A DNA stretch of 64,000 bases from an uncultured Pseudomonadota bacterium (GCA_903828595.1 CAIKMS010000033.1:283170-347169), one strand, 5' to 3'. Counted from the first letter of the stretch, positions 8,018 through 17,004 are shown. Made by a program: numbers and translations. The notes: generated by a model from the sequence alone, not told the origin.

Positions 8018-8714
8018 GTCACTTGATCAGTATTTCAAAGCTGCCCGTGCCTGGGAGGAGGATCGCTGGATTTCAGCTCAGCGAAGTGAACGCCGGGCAT
8101 GGGCAATTAGCGCGGCTTGTTGTTTCATTGGCCTATGCGGTCTTGGAACTGCTGCTGCACTGGCGCCCATGAAAACGGTGGTGCCGTATTTGTTACGTGT
8201 CGACAGCAGCACCGGTGTTGTGGACGCGGTAAGTCCGATGCAAATCGGCGCCCCTCAGTCCGAGGTCATTACCCGACATTTGCTGCACCTTTTTGTGACG
8301 GCAAAAGAGCGGTACATACCCGATCTCGCACCCAGCGATTATGCCTTGGTTGGCTCAATGCAGTCGGCAGTTCTAAATCAACAGCTGCTACATGACTGGG
8401 ATAAGTCCAACCCTGAGTCACCGATTAATCGCTATCGCGACGGAACGGTTGTTCTGGTGAAGATTCACTCAATTACCTTTTTGCCGCACGATCCGTCGGG
8501 TAACACGATAGCCCAAGTACGGTTTTCAACTATCCACCGGTCGGCAAGTGGCGGGGAACGTGCATCACAATGGATAACAACTCTTGCATATCGGTATACA
8601 GCCAAGCCAAAGGAGCTATGGGATGTTGAAAATAACCCTTTAAGCCTATTGGTGAGCGAGTACCAACGTGAACCGGAAGTAGCTATGGCAAGTCCTACAG
8701 AGGTTGGATCATGA
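8004..8714 (+). CDS. virB8: VirB8-type T4SS assembly factor
   Basis: This 236-residue bitopic protein has a short cytoplasmic N-terminus (KSLDQYFKAARAWEEDRW), one membrane segment at about residues 31-53 (AWAISAACCFIGLCGLG) and a periplasmic NTF2-like domain. Family features include VVPYLLRVDSSTG and NPESPINRYRDGTV, followed by the closing NPLSLLVSEYQREPE. VirB8 dimers link the inner-membrane platform to the core complex. The start lies inside virB7 and the stop overlaps virB9. Confidence 0.95.
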   Translation: MDSDKSLDQYFKAARAWEEDRWISAQRSERRAWAISAACCFIGLCGLGTAAALAPMKTVVPYLLRVDSSTGVVDAVSPMQIGAPQSEVITRHLLHLFVTAKERYIPDLAPSDYALVGSMQSAVLNQQLLHDWDKSNPESPINRYRDGTVVLVKIHSITFLPHDPSGNTIAQVRFSTIHRSASGGERASQWITTLAYRYTAKPKELWDVENNPLSLLVSEYQREPEVAMASPTEVGS

Positions 8715-9448
8715 AGTACGCGCTATTCATGTTTTTGCTGGCAGTTTCGCTTTCCGCGCGATCCGTCGCGGCACTTGATCTCGACCAGGCACCGGTGGAA
8801 ATCATGGAATACCAGCCGGATGTCGTCATGGTGCTTAGAGCACGAATGGGCTATGCACTGGACCTGGAACTGCAAGACAGGGAACAGGTCGTCAATATCG
8901 CCGCCGGTAATATTGCTCTGCTGAACCTCGGAGTCGAGGGCAATCATGTATTTATTAAACCTAAACGACCGGGTGTTGCGACTAACTTGATGATTTTGAC
9001 GGATAAGAGGCTCTATCGGTTTAAATATTTGGTCGAGTCCGAAAAATCAATCAGTGATCAGCAGCCCGTTTACTCGGTGGTATTTCGTTTTCAATCACCC
9101 GTTATACCGGTCGAATCTCCATTAAGTGCAAACCCTGAACCGGCATTGAACACCAATTATTGGTACTGCGGATCTGCCTCGCTCAAGCCTTTGGAGACTT
9201 TTGACGATGGCGTTCGTACCTACCTTAGGTTTCCCAAGGATGTTGAGTTACCAGTGCCGTATTCGGTCGAGGAGGATGGCGAGGAGCGGTTAGTCAACAT
9301 GCACGTAACTGGCGACTGGATCGTGGTGCACCAAACCTTGCAGAGAATGCTGCTGCGACGCGGAGCCCAGCGTGGCTGCGTGCAAAATCGACCGGGAATT
9401 CTTTCAAACAATTTCAAAATTGCGCGCGTTAGTGGGGATCAGCCATGA
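8711..9448 (+). CDS. virB9: VirB9-type core complex protein
   Basis: This is a 245-residue periplasmic/outer-membrane core component. A cleavable signal peptide (LFMFLLAVSLSARSVAA) precedes the VirB9 N-terminal domain (IMEYQPDVVMVLRAR, then FIKPKRPGVATNLMILTDKRLYRF). The C-terminal CagX-like domain includes NYWYCGSASLKPLETFDDGVRTYLRF. Cysteines at about residues 154 (YWYCGS) and 225 (RGCVQNR) may pair with VirB7, as known for this family; I infer that here. It overlaps both neighbours by 4 bases. Confidence 0.95.
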   Translation: MKYALFMFLLAVSLSARSVAALDLDQAPVEIMEYQPDVVMVLRARMGYALDLELQDREQVVNIAAGNIALLNLGVEGNHVFIKPKRPGVATNLMILTDKRLYRFKYLVESEKSISDQQPVYSVVFRFQSPVIPVESPLSANPEPALNTNYWYCGSASLKPLETFDDGVRTYLRFPKDVELPVPYSVEEDGEERLVNMHVTGDWIVVHQTLQRMLLRRGAQRGCVQNRPGILSNNFKIARVSGDQP

Positions 9449-10620
9449 CAGCATCAACACCTATTCAGCCTGTCAATGCGACAGAAAATGGCGTCTTTAC
9501 GTCTAAACCGCATTCACTCATCAAACGTGGGAGGCCTCTGGTGACCATGGCGACCAGGTTCGTGGTTGGCATCACCGTTGCCCTTACTGTCAGTCTTGCC
9601 CTTGGATGGTACGTGGCGAGGTCCATGAAAAAGCCGGCCGCTATGTCACCTGTTAAGCCGATGGCAGTGAACGACTTTAAACTTCCTCCTTTGGGATGGG
9701 TGCCGGAGCGTTCTCCACCCACAGTGGCGCCTACCGATGTCGTCACACCGGCAGGCGAGCCCCAGTCTGTGGCAGCTGTGCTGACGCCCGAAACCAATCC
9801 CGGTGTGAATGAGGTCACCGCGGCTAAACCGCCGATCCTGGAACCCAGCCTGCGATCCTTAGGGCCGATAAGCCGTGTCGCCGGTGCTCCCGAGACGGCG
9901 GCGCCCACAGATTCTGAGCAGTCAGTGCTGTGGAGGGCTCATGATCAGCCGACAGCTCAGACTAAGGCGCCGCCCGAAACAGTGCATGCCGGCTCGTTGA
10001 TTTCGGCTGGGTACGATCCCCTGTTAGCCACTCAGTTGCCAACCGGTACGCGCGTGCTCGCTAAAGGAACGTCGTTAGGATGCACTTTGGAAACGGCTAT
10101 CGAGTCTCAGCTCACGGGCTTGGTTACTTGCTTGATAGGCACTGATGTCTTAGGAACGGATGGGCGCGCTGTTTTGCTCAGTCGGGGATCACGGTTGATT
10201 GGCGAAGCACGCAGTGAGGCACGCGCCGGGCAGTCGCGAGTTTTTGTCCTGTGGGCAGAGGCTCGAACCCCCCAGGGTGCCTTAGTACCTATTGCCTCAC
10301 CCGGTACGGATGCCTTGGGGCGTGCCGGCGTGCCGGGGTCTGTGGACACGCATTTTTTTGAGCGCTTTGGCGCAGCGATGTTGATCTCCGTCTTGGATGC
10401 CGGAATCCAAGCGGCTTCATCGCGAGGGGTGGGTGGCACGGTAGTCATCTCGCCTCAGGCTTCCGAGGCCGTCATTACCGAGATTTTGCGTAACACGGTG
10501 GCGATACCACCAACCATTAACGTCAAGCCAGGTACCCATCTGACCGTGTTAGTGGCCCGTGACGTTGATTTTAACGGGATTAGTTCAGCAAATGGCGTAA
10601 TTACAGGTCATGAGCAGTAG
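9445..10620 (+). CDS. virB10: VirB10-type energy-sensing core protein
   Basis: This 391-residue protein spans the envelope. It has a cytoplasmic N-terminus, one membrane segment at about residues 37-58 (FVVGITVALTVSLALGWYV) and a long Pro/Thr-rich periplasmic linker. The C-terminal beta-barrel TrbI/VirB10 domain contains LPTGTRVLAKGTSLGCTLE, then LTGLVTCLIGTDV and NVKPGTHLTVLVARDVDF. VirB10 couples ATP energy to the outer-membrane pore. The overlap with virB9 (4 bases) and with virB11 (11 bases) shows a tight operon. Length is normal. Confidence 0.95.
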   Translation: MTASTPIQPVNATENGVFTSKPHSLIKRGRPLVTMATRFVVGITVALTVSLALGWYVARSMKKPAAMSPVKPMAVNDFKLPPLGWVPERSPPTVAPTDVVTPAGEPQSVAAVLTPETNPGVNEVTAAKPPILEPSLRSLGPISRVAGAPETAAPTDSEQSVLWRAHDQPTAQTKAPPETVHAGSLISAGYDPLLATQLPTGTRVLAKGTSLGCTLETAIESQLTGLVTCLIGTDVLGTDGRAVLLSRGSRLIGEARSEARAGQSRVFVLWAEARTPQGALVPIASPGTDALGRAGVPGSVDTHFFERFGAAMLISVLDAGIQAASSRGVGGTVVISPQASEAVITEILRNTVAIPPTINVKPGTHLTVLVARDVDFNGISSANGVITGHEQ

Positions 10621-11611
10621 CACTGCACTGGATCACTATCTACAACCCTTGCTGCCCTTGTTAGGCGCTGATTCAGTCACCGAGCTGTGTATCAATCAGC
10701 CGCAACAAATCTGGGTGGAAGCAGTTGGCGGCTGGCGCAGTGTACCTGCTGGCTGGGCAACCTATGAATGGGCGATGCATTTGGCCCACCTTTTGGCCAC
10801 AGCCAGCCAACAACGACTGACGCCGCAGCATCCGTTGCTGTCGGCGTCGTTGCCTACGGGAGAGCGCGTTCAAGTGGTCGTGCCTCCTGCGACGTCGGCC
10901 GGCTCGGTGGCTGTCGCTATTCGGAAGAACTCTCAGAGTAGGTGCTCATTGGATCAATTATTGGAGCTGGGCTTTGCGAACCATTGCTTAGTGGCGGAGG
11001 AAGGGGTTAAAAAAAACAGTCTGCTGGCGCAAGCTTATGCGACGCGCAACTGGGGTGAATTTTTGCGCCTTGCCGTGCGAAGCCGACAGAATATTTTAGT
11101 GTCAGGGCCTACCGGGTCGGGCAAGACCACGTTGACCCGCGCGCTGATCGGTGAAATTGATCCGTCCGAACGACTGGTCACCATTGAAGATGCACCTGAA
11201 CTAGAACTGTCGGAAGAACTCAATGCCGTACGGTTGTTTTACTCGAAGGACGATCAGGGTTTATCGCGGTTAACGCCTAAGCATTTGTTGGAGGCATGCC
11301 TTCGTCTGCGGCCCGAACGAATTTTACTGGCCGAGCTGCGTGGAGGTGAGGCATACCAATACCTGCGTGCCGTGAATAGCGGCCATCCCGGTTCAATTAC
11401 CAGTATTCACGCGAGTTCGTGTCGCTTGGCTTTTGAGCAACTAGCGCTGTTGGTTAAGGAGAGCGAGGCTGGACGGGAGATGCCTGGCGAGGACATACAC
11501 GACTTGCTCAAAAAGGTTGTGGATGTGGTTGTCCATTGTGAGCGGCTTGCAGGACGACGCTACATTCGTGAACTTTGGTGGCGAGACGCGCCGACAACGC
11601 TGGACGGCTAA
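10610..11611 (+). CDS. virB11: VirB11-type secretion ATPase
   Basis: This 333-residue hexameric ATPase of the PulE/VirB11 family switches the T4SS between pilus assembly and substrate transfer. The N-terminal domain has a VTELCINQPQQIWVE segment. It is followed by Walker A GPTGSGKT at about residues 166-173, the Asp box (TIEDAPELEL), Walker B-like ILLAELRGGEAYQYL and the His box GHPGSITSIHASS. It closes the virB2-B11 run. No coupling protein or relaxase follows; the next sequence is a non-coding junction. Confidence 0.96.
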   Translation: MSSSTALDHYLQPLLPLLGADSVTELCINQPQQIWVEAVGGWRSVPAGWATYEWAMHLAHLLATASQQRLTPQHPLLSASLPTGERVQVVVPPATSAGSVAVAIRKNSQSRCSLDQLLELGFANHCLVAEEGVKKNSLLAQAYATRNWGEFLRLAVRSRQNILVSGPTGSGKTTLTRALIGEIDPSERLVTIEDAPELELSEELNAVRLFYSKDDQGLSRLTPKHLLEACLRLRPERILLAELRGGEAYQYLRAVNSGHPGSITSIHASSCRLAFEQLALLVKESEAGREMPGEDIHDLLKKVVDVVVHCERLAGRRYIRELWWRDAPTTLDG

Positions 11612-11747
11612 ACATCTGCCCGCAGGCGCATCAGTGGTTTGAATGTAGAATAAATCAGCCAGTCAGGCCAAGAGCCTTTACCCGCTCAGCGCAGTTCCCA
11701 GACTCGCTGGAATGGATAGCCTGTAGACGTTGGGGTGGTCGGCGAGG

Positions 11748-11774
11748 CCCGGTTTACACAGTGGGTAAACCGGG
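11748..11774. repeat. Perfect 10-bp inverted repeat after the T4SS operon
   Basis: CCCGGTTTAC and GTAAACCGGG flank a 7-base loop ACAGTGG. The repeat lies 137 bases after virB11. On neither strand is it followed by a clear run of U, so it is a weak terminator at best. It may be an operator or mark the edge of the mobile block. Bases 11612-11827 hold no convincing gene. Confidence 0.5.
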
Positions 11775-11827
11775 AAACCTTCTCATGATCAATAAAATTC
11801 AAGAGGGCTTGGGTTACCAAGCACTCA

Positions 11828-12001
11828 TTAGCCGACGCGAAGGCTGATTTCGAGCTGGCTGGCTTTGAGGCGAATCGCCACTTCGGTGCGACGTAACTGC
11901 GTTGCAATCTCACGCGCCGACTTTTTGCCTGCCAGTTTTTTCAAAACTTTCAGGTCGGAATCTGTCCAGTAAATAATCTTTTTCGCTGCGCGCTTTTTCA
12001 T
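11828..12001 (-). CDS. Small SANT/Myb-like DNA-binding protein
   Basis: This 57-residue basic protein contains the pattern IIYWTDSDLKVLKKLAG, then KKSAREIATQLRRTEVAIRLKASQL. The tryptophan, acidic helix and helix-turn-helix spacing are those of short SANT/Myb-like proteins found widely in proteobacteria, with no settled function. I start at the ATG at 12001, which has a GGAG ribosome site 9 bases upstream; the frame is open further but without comparable support. It lies alone between the T4SS block and the lipoprotein gene, on the opposite strand to both. Confidence 0.65.
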   Translation of the reverse strand: MKKRAAKKIIYWTDSDLKVLKKLAGKKSAREIATQLRRTEVAIRLKASQLEISLRVG

Positions 12002-12551
12002 GGTGAGCCACTCCGGCATTACAGGGGCCGCGGAGTCTACGCTAGCTACGCGTAAGAGCAATGCGTAGTCACATCGTTTCACCAGAAATGTGGATGCTTG
12101 CGGTGCTTATACAAAGGCGTACTGATCGCTGTCCTGTGCAGTAGCTTCGAGGCAGCGACTGACCGGTTACCCGATAGCCAAACTGTAATAAAGGCAGCGT
12201 TATGATGAAGCGGTAGAAGCCAGACAGACAAAAAAAACCCCGCGCAAGCACGGGGTTGAATGCACTCCATCTTGGAACTGGAGAGCTAGGGGTTGGCAAC
12301 GGGACATACAGACACGACTGCAAAGAGCCCACCGCCATTTAACAATATGTCGTTTATGGGGCCGCTTGTCTAGAGGTGGCCCTGTCTTATTTCCTTTAAA
12401 ACCCGAATCTTGCGTAGCTCTAGCGCTACCCATCGCGGAGCCGCCGGGTGGATGACTGGCTCGTTTTTCAGGGTGAATCTTGCCGCCCATCACGTTGTGA
12501 TAAGGTTGCCCACCCTCCCTGCAACGGGCCGGTGCACGAGGCCTCATCTTG
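12002..12551. other. Intergenic junction without a clear gene
   Basis: About 550 bases separate the small SANT-like gene from the lipoprotein gene. A minus-strand frame of 115 codons crosses it, but its translation is low in complexity and runs through the terminator hairpin at 12230-12257, so I do not call it. The stretch may encode a small RNA on the minus strand ending at that terminator. No tRNA or known structured RNA was recognised. Confidence 0.4.
12230..12257 (-). terminator. Rho-independent terminator reading leftward
   Basis: On the minus strand a 7-bp stem (AACCCCG against CGGGGTT, loop of 8) is followed by eight consecutive U residues (A-run at 12230-12237). This is the strongest intrinsic terminator by eye in the window. 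No credible protein gene ends just upstream of it on that strand. Confidence 0.75.
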
Positions 12552-14279
12552 ATGAAAACTTACGATTTAGCCCTAAAGAAGCTATTAGCGGCCACTCTAG
12601 TGCTGCTACTTAGCGCCTGCAGCGTCAAAAGCACGATCGTAGCCACGAGTACTACTGCCCCCGATGTGACTCATCTGTACGTCACCGTCTCGGCGGTATG
12701 GCTTAACCCTTCAGCCAGCGCCCAAGCCGGCGATGGATCCTGGACCCGAGTCACGCTCAATAAGCCAGTTACCGTGGATTTGTACGATCCAACGCACTAC
12801 ACGCTGCGCACGATAATCAGCAATGCCAATCTGCCGGCTGGAACCTATGCGCAGATGCGATGGTTATTAGTGAGTAATTCCGCGGCGTTGGCTAATTCGG
12901 CGTCAAGTTTAGGTTTGGCTTATAACAACCTTGTGGAATTTAACTCGGCGAACTCAACCCAGACGGTGCCGCTAGAGTTTCCAACGCAGGCCCAATCATT
13001 ATTGATACCCAGTGACGTGGTGATTAGCGGATCTGCCTCTAGCGGACAATCAGTGGTGGACACGCTGGTTTTGAGCTTAGATGCTCTTCGTCACGTGAAC
13101 TACCTCACGCAGACTTTTGCTAACGGCAGTAAGCAGACGTTTGCGATGTTGTCAGCACCCGCGAGCGCTCTTTTGGCGACAAAGTCAGGTGCTATTTCGG
13201 GTAGTTTGGATCTGTCCTCTATTGATACCGCGGTGTTGGGTAGCCAGGGCTTAATTGCCACAGCACAAGTCTTAGCTGCCGACGGCAGTCGGCACATCGC
13301 CGTTGGCTCGGCCGTGGTGCAGGTCAGTGGTACAACCGGCACTTTCACCCTTTATCCACTCCCGTTATCGAGTTCCGGGACGACAACCTACGACGTGGTT
13401 ATCCATGGGCCGGGGGTCGCACCGATACTAATTCAATCGGTCCCGGCAAGTGCTGGCTCTACGGGCACCTCGATACAGAGCCAATCCCTGGCCGTGCAAC
13501 CGGCTTCGGTTTATTCGGTGACGATGCCGCGCGTGACGACCAATGCCGCCGGGCAGGTTTTTACTGGTAACAGTCAGGCCAACACCTTACCTGCCGGCGC
13601 TGATGTCGGTTTTTTCGAGACGATTCGTTCGGCCTCACCCGCGCCTTACCTGATTGAGAGCGCCTCCTTAAATCCCCTCACGCGGCAATTTTCGGCAACC
13701 GATTCCACGGACCCCATCGTCAGCGACACGGCCTGGTTGCTATCCAATAGCCCAGTATGGGTAGGTGCCTATAACGGTGGCAGTGCGATTACGCTGACTA
13801 ACGCCGTACCCGCAGAGGGTGCCGGCGCGTATTTGGTTGCAGCGAGCGCACCGCTATATACCGATGGCGCCTTAACTCTGCGCGTAAACCCGATCGCCAC
13901 CACAGCGACGCCTACGCCGCTCTACCCGGCCGTGCCGGTCTCGGCCAGCGGCATAGTCACCAACGTGGCTGTTACCCTGTTGCCATCAACGCTGCGCTAT
14001 GACCGCGGTACCTTATTGTTCAGTGCGGGCGGGAAAGTCGTACAGGCTGTGGATTTGGCGGCGGCGTTACTCGCCGGCGCCGGCGACGCGCCAATCACGG
14101 TCACGGTATACGGTGTGCCTACTGGGGGATTAAGCGGATCGTATCGTTCGGCTGTCTACGATGTTGAAGCGCGCGTGTGGAACTCTGGTAATCCCAGCCA
14201 GGCGGTTAGATACAGCTGGATTAGCGGTGTGGACCTAAGTTCAGGCTTGACCTCTACCTTATCGCTGAACTTGCCCTAA
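12552..14279 (+). CDS. DUF4382-like surface lipoprotein
   Basis: This is a 575-residue predicted lipoprotein. A signal sequence ends in the lipobox LLSAC with the Cys at about residue 23. The first ~170 residues resemble DUF4382: LYVTVSAVWLNP, a tryptophan after a short acidic loop, VTVDLYD, and LPAGTYAQMRWLLV. The remainder is Ser/Thr/Ala rich with repeated beta-strand segments and no recognised catalytic motif. It is probably exported and anchored in the outer membrane; the function is unknown. The ATG at 12552 overlaps an alternative TTG at 12549. It faces hutI tail to tail with only 6 bases between them. Confidence 0.78.
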   Translation: MKTYDLALKKLLAATLVLLLSACSVKSTIVATSTTAPDVTHLYVTVSAVWLNPSASAQAGDGSWTRVTLNKPVTVDLYDPTHYTLRTIISNANLPAGTYAQMRWLLVSNSAALANSASSLGLAYNNLVEFNSANSTQTVPLEFPTQAQSLLIPSDVVISGSASSGQSVVDTLVLSLDALRHVNYLTQTFANGSKQTFAMLSAPASALLATKSGAISGSLDLSSIDTAVLGSQGLIATAQVLAADGSRHIAVGSAVVQVSGTTGTFTLYPLPLSSSGTTTYDVVIHGPGVAPILIQSVPASAGSTGTSIQSQSLAVQPASVYSVTMPRVTTNAAGQVFTGNSQANTLPAGADVGFFETIRSASPAPYLIESASLNPLTRQFSATDSTDPIVSDTAWLLSNSPVWVGAYNGGSAITLTNAVPAEGAGAYLVAASAPLYTDGALTLRVNPIATTATPTPLYPAVPVSASGIVTNVAVTLLPSTLRYDRGTLLFSAGGKVVQAVDLAAALLAGAGDAPITVTVYGVPTGGLSGSYRSAVYDVEARVWNSGNPSQAVRYSWISGVDLSSGLTSTLSLNLP

Positions 14280-14285
14280 AACGCA

Positions 14286-15512
14286 CTAATGCCTCGGTGC
14301 CAGCGGCTGGCCAGCGACAACGGTCTGGATGCAGCGTTGCCCACCCACCCAATACGCCAAGTCACGCGGATGCGTGATATCCCAGACGGCGAAGTCAGCG
14401 CGTCGTCCCCGTTGCAGCGTACCGCGATCGGCAAGCCCCAAGGCTTTGGCCGCGTTGCGCGTTACACCGTGTACGGCCTCTAAGGGCGATAAGCCGAACA
14501 ACGCACAGCCCAACGGCATCATCAGGCTTAGTGAGGTCACCGGGCTGGATCCGGGGTTGCAGTCCGTGGAAAGGGCGATCGGTACGCCTGCCTCACGGAA
14601 CTGCGCGACCGGTGGCTTCTGCGTTTCGTTGAGCAACAAGAACGCGCCCGGCAGCAGGACGGCCGTCGTTTGTGCGGCTGCCATGGCGCGCACACCGTGT
14701 GCTGAGGTGTATTCAACATGATCGGCCGACAACGCGCCGTACTGCGCGGCGAGTGCGGCCGAGTCCATATCGGATAATTGATCGGCGTGTACCTTCACGC
14801 TTAGACCCGCCTCTTTGGCCACCCGCAAGGCTCGTTCGCATTCGTCACGTGTGAAGGCGATGGTCTCGCAAAACACGTCAACGGCAGTGGCGAGTTTTTC
14901 TTCGACGGCGCGTGGAATCAACTCCTCGCACACCAGATCGACGTAGCCAGCACGATTGCTGGCGTAGTCGGCTGGTAAAGCATGCAAAGCCAGCAGCGTG
15001 GGCACCACCGCGACTTGCAGCTGTTCGCCTAGTTTTTTTGCGGCGCGCAGTTGTTTCAGCTCAGCCTCCACGTTTAAGCCGTACCCGGATTTAATCTCCA
15101 GCGTTGTCACGCCGTCGGCCACCAGCGCTTGGCCGCGTGGCAAGGCAGCGCTCACCAACTCATCGACTGACAGGTTTTGCGTCATGGTGACCGTGGAACG
15201 GATTCCGCCACCGGCCGCTGAGATCGCAGCATAGGTAGCGCCTTGAGCACGCATGGCTTGATCCAGCGTACGATCGCCGCCAAAGACTAGGTGGGTGTGA
15301 CAGTCGATCAGCCCGGGAGTAACCCAGTGCCCGTGTCCGGAGTACACCTCACGTGCGAGAGCCTCGGGGGCGGCGGTGAGTTCGGATTGGGGTCCGATCC
15401 AGGCGATATGACCCTGGTTGACGGCAATGGCCGCGTTTTCTAGGCAGCCATAGTCAATGCTCTGGGGATCCAAGGTGGCCGCGTGCAAATTGATCCACAG
15501 CTGATCCCACAT
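14286..15512 (-). CDS. hutI: Imidazolonepropionase HutI
   Basis: HutI hydrolyses 4-imidazolone-5-propionate to N-formimino-L-glutamate, the third step of histidine degradation. The 408-residue protein shows the amidohydrolase metal motif TPGLIDCHTHLVFGG (His72, His74). The family block ATYAAISAAGGGIRSTV follows, then EIKSGYGL, VKVHADQLSD and STDCNPGSS. The length is normal. It is transcribed divergently from hutF across a 94-bp gap and lies 9 kb from the other hut genes. An AGGAG ribosome site precedes the ATG. Confidence 0.97.
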   Translation of the reverse strand: MWDQLWINLHAATLDPQSIDYGCLENAAIAVNQGHIAWIGPQSELTAAPEALAREVYSGHGHWVTPGLIDCHTHLVFGGDRTLDQAMRAQGATYAAISAAGGGIRSTVTMTQNLSVDELVSAALPRGQALVADGVTTLEIKSGYGLNVEAELKQLRAAKKLGEQLQVAVVPTLLALHALPADYASNRAGYVDLVCEELIPRAVEEKLATAVDVFCETIAFTRDECERALRVAKEAGLSVKVHADQLSDMDSAALAAQYGALSADHVEYTSAHGVRAMAAAQTTAVLLPGAFLLLNETQKPPVAQFREAGVPIALSTDCNPGSSPVTSLSLMMPLGCALFGLSPLEAVHGVTRNAAKALGLADRGTLQRGRRADFAVWDITHPRDLAYWVGGQRCIQTVVAGQPLAPRH

Positions 15513-15606
15513 TGTGCATAACTCCTGTTCATTGTCAGTCGGGTTTGCTTATATAGCAGGATGGTGCGCCTGACGGGGCGTTTCCTTTGCTCTGGAGGCT
15601 AGAAAA

Positions 15607-16977
15607 GTGAGACTGGTATTTGAGCGTGCCCTAGTGGCCGGGTCGGTGGTGCGTGGCGTGACCGTCGATGTGGCTTGTGACGGCACGATTGCCCACGTAG
15701 GTAGGGTCACCCCTCAGGAGTCCGGCCCGGTCATTGCCGGTTTAGCGCTTCCGGGAATGCCGAATTTGCATAGCCATGCCTTCCAGCGTGCGATGGCTGG
15801 TACGGCAGAAACTGCGGGTGCGACCAATGACTCATTTTGGACATGGCGGGACACCATGTACCGTTTTGTCGATCGCTTGAGTCCCCAAGACGTACGTGCG
15901 ATCGGCGCCTACGCCTATTTGGAAATGCTCAAAGCCGGCTACACGGCGGTTGCTGAGTTTCATTATCTACACCATCAAGCTGACGGCACGGCCTACACTA
16001 ACCCTGCCGAATTAGCGGTCGCTATTCGTGAGGCGGCAGCAAGCACCGGTATTCGCCAGACCTTACTGCCCAGCCTGTACCAAACCGGCGGCTTTGGCGG
16101 CGTTGCGCCGCGCGCGGCCCAGCGGCGTTTCGTCCATAGTGCGGATGCCTTCCTGCGTTTGTTTGAACAACTGCATACTCAGGCAGATTCGTTACGCAGC
16201 ACGGGAATTGCCTTGCACAGTCTTCGCGCTGTGCCCGCCCAAGTGCTGCAGGAGGTCGTAGCCGCTGTTCGCCATCTGAATCGATCCGCGCCTGTCCATA
16301 TTCATGTAGCCGAGCAGCAGCAAGAAGTCGTAGATTGCTTAGAGGCTACCGGTCAGCGTCCCGTGGCCTATCTCATGGGCTTGGATGTGGTGGATCGAAA
16401 TTGGTGCTTAGTACACGCCACGCACGTCGATGCTCAGGAGATGGCGGCTATCGCCCGTAGTCAGGCGGTGGTCGGCCTGTGCCTTACGACCGAAGCCAAT
16501 CTCGGTGACGGTCGTTTTGCGCTGGATGAGTTGCTCACCTTGAGGGGCTTTTTTGGTATCGGTTCGGACAGTCATGTATCGATTGATCCGCGCGAAGAGC
16601 TACGCCTGGCTGAATATAACTTGCGCCTGTGGCGGCAACAGCGGGCGGTAATCCGCTCGGATGAGCAAAAACATTGCGGAACCCTGCTTTATGAAACCGC
16701 CCTGGCTGGCGGTGCGCGTGCGCTGGGGCGATCCGAGGCGGTAGGGTTTACCGTTGGCGCGGATGCCGATGTGGTGGTGCTAGACACCGAGCAGGCCGCG
16801 ATGGCGGGTGTGCAGGATGATGCACTGGTCGATCAGTATATTTTCGCACCACGTCCCGGTCTGGTGCGCGATGTCATGGTTGGTGGTCAGTGGGTCGTTC
16901 AACAATCCCAACACGCGGCGCAATTACGGATTGAACGCGACTACGTCGAAGCCTTGCAACGGTTGCAGGCGCTTTAA
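15607..16977 (+). CDS. hutF: Formimidoylglutamate deiminase HutF
   Basis: HutF converts N-formimino-L-glutamate to N-formyl-L-glutamate and ammonia. With HutG it defines the five-step histidine route of Pseudomonas-type bacteria. The 456-residue amidohydrolase has LPGMPNLHSHAFQRAMAG (metal His55 and His57). It also has SFWTWRDTMYRF, the later metal/catalytic stretches PVHIHVAEQQQEV and HATHVDAQE, and the active-site GIGSDSHVSI. The start is GTG, supported by GGAGG 9 bases upstream. It is divergent from hutI. Confidence 0.97.
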   Translation: MRLVFERALVAGSVVRGVTVDVACDGTIAHVGRVTPQESGPVIAGLALPGMPNLHSHAFQRAMAGTAETAGATNDSFWTWRDTMYRFVDRLSPQDVRAIGAYAYLEMLKAGYTAVAEFHYLHHQADGTAYTNPAELAVAIREAAASTGIRQTLLPSLYQTGGFGGVAPRAAQRRFVHSADAFLRLFEQLHTQADSLRSTGIALHSLRAVPAQVLQEVVAAVRHLNRSAPVHIHVAEQQQEVVDCLEATGQRPVAYLMGLDVVDRNWCLVHATHVDAQEMAAIARSQAVVGLCLTTEANLGDGRFALDELLTLRGFFGIGSDSHVSIDPREELRLAEYNLRLWRQQRAVIRSDEQKHCGTLLYETALAGGARALGRSEAVGFTVGADADVVVLDTEQAAMAGVQDDALVDQYIFAPRPGLVRDVMVGGQWVVQQSQHAAQLRIERDYVEALQRLQAL

Positions 16978-17004
16978 AAAAACCGGTAGCGCAGAGAACT
17001 GTCT

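Noticed and set aside
3341..11611. The VirB cluster as a bacteria-killing Xanthomonas-type T4SS
   Set aside because: VirB7 is tiny, no effector/immunity pairs or XVIP-type proteins are seen, and repA/parAB adjacency favours conjugation.
12200..12547. A 115-codon minus-strand frame in the junction
   Set aside because: It reads through the strong terminator hairpin, has low-complexity Pro/Arg/Ser content and no ribosome site; a non-coding RNA is more plausible.
15546..15558. TGCTTATATAGCA between hutI and hutF as a HutC operator
   Set aside because: Only the outer four bases are palindromic, and the match to the hutC-leader site is weak, so it is not listed as a feature.
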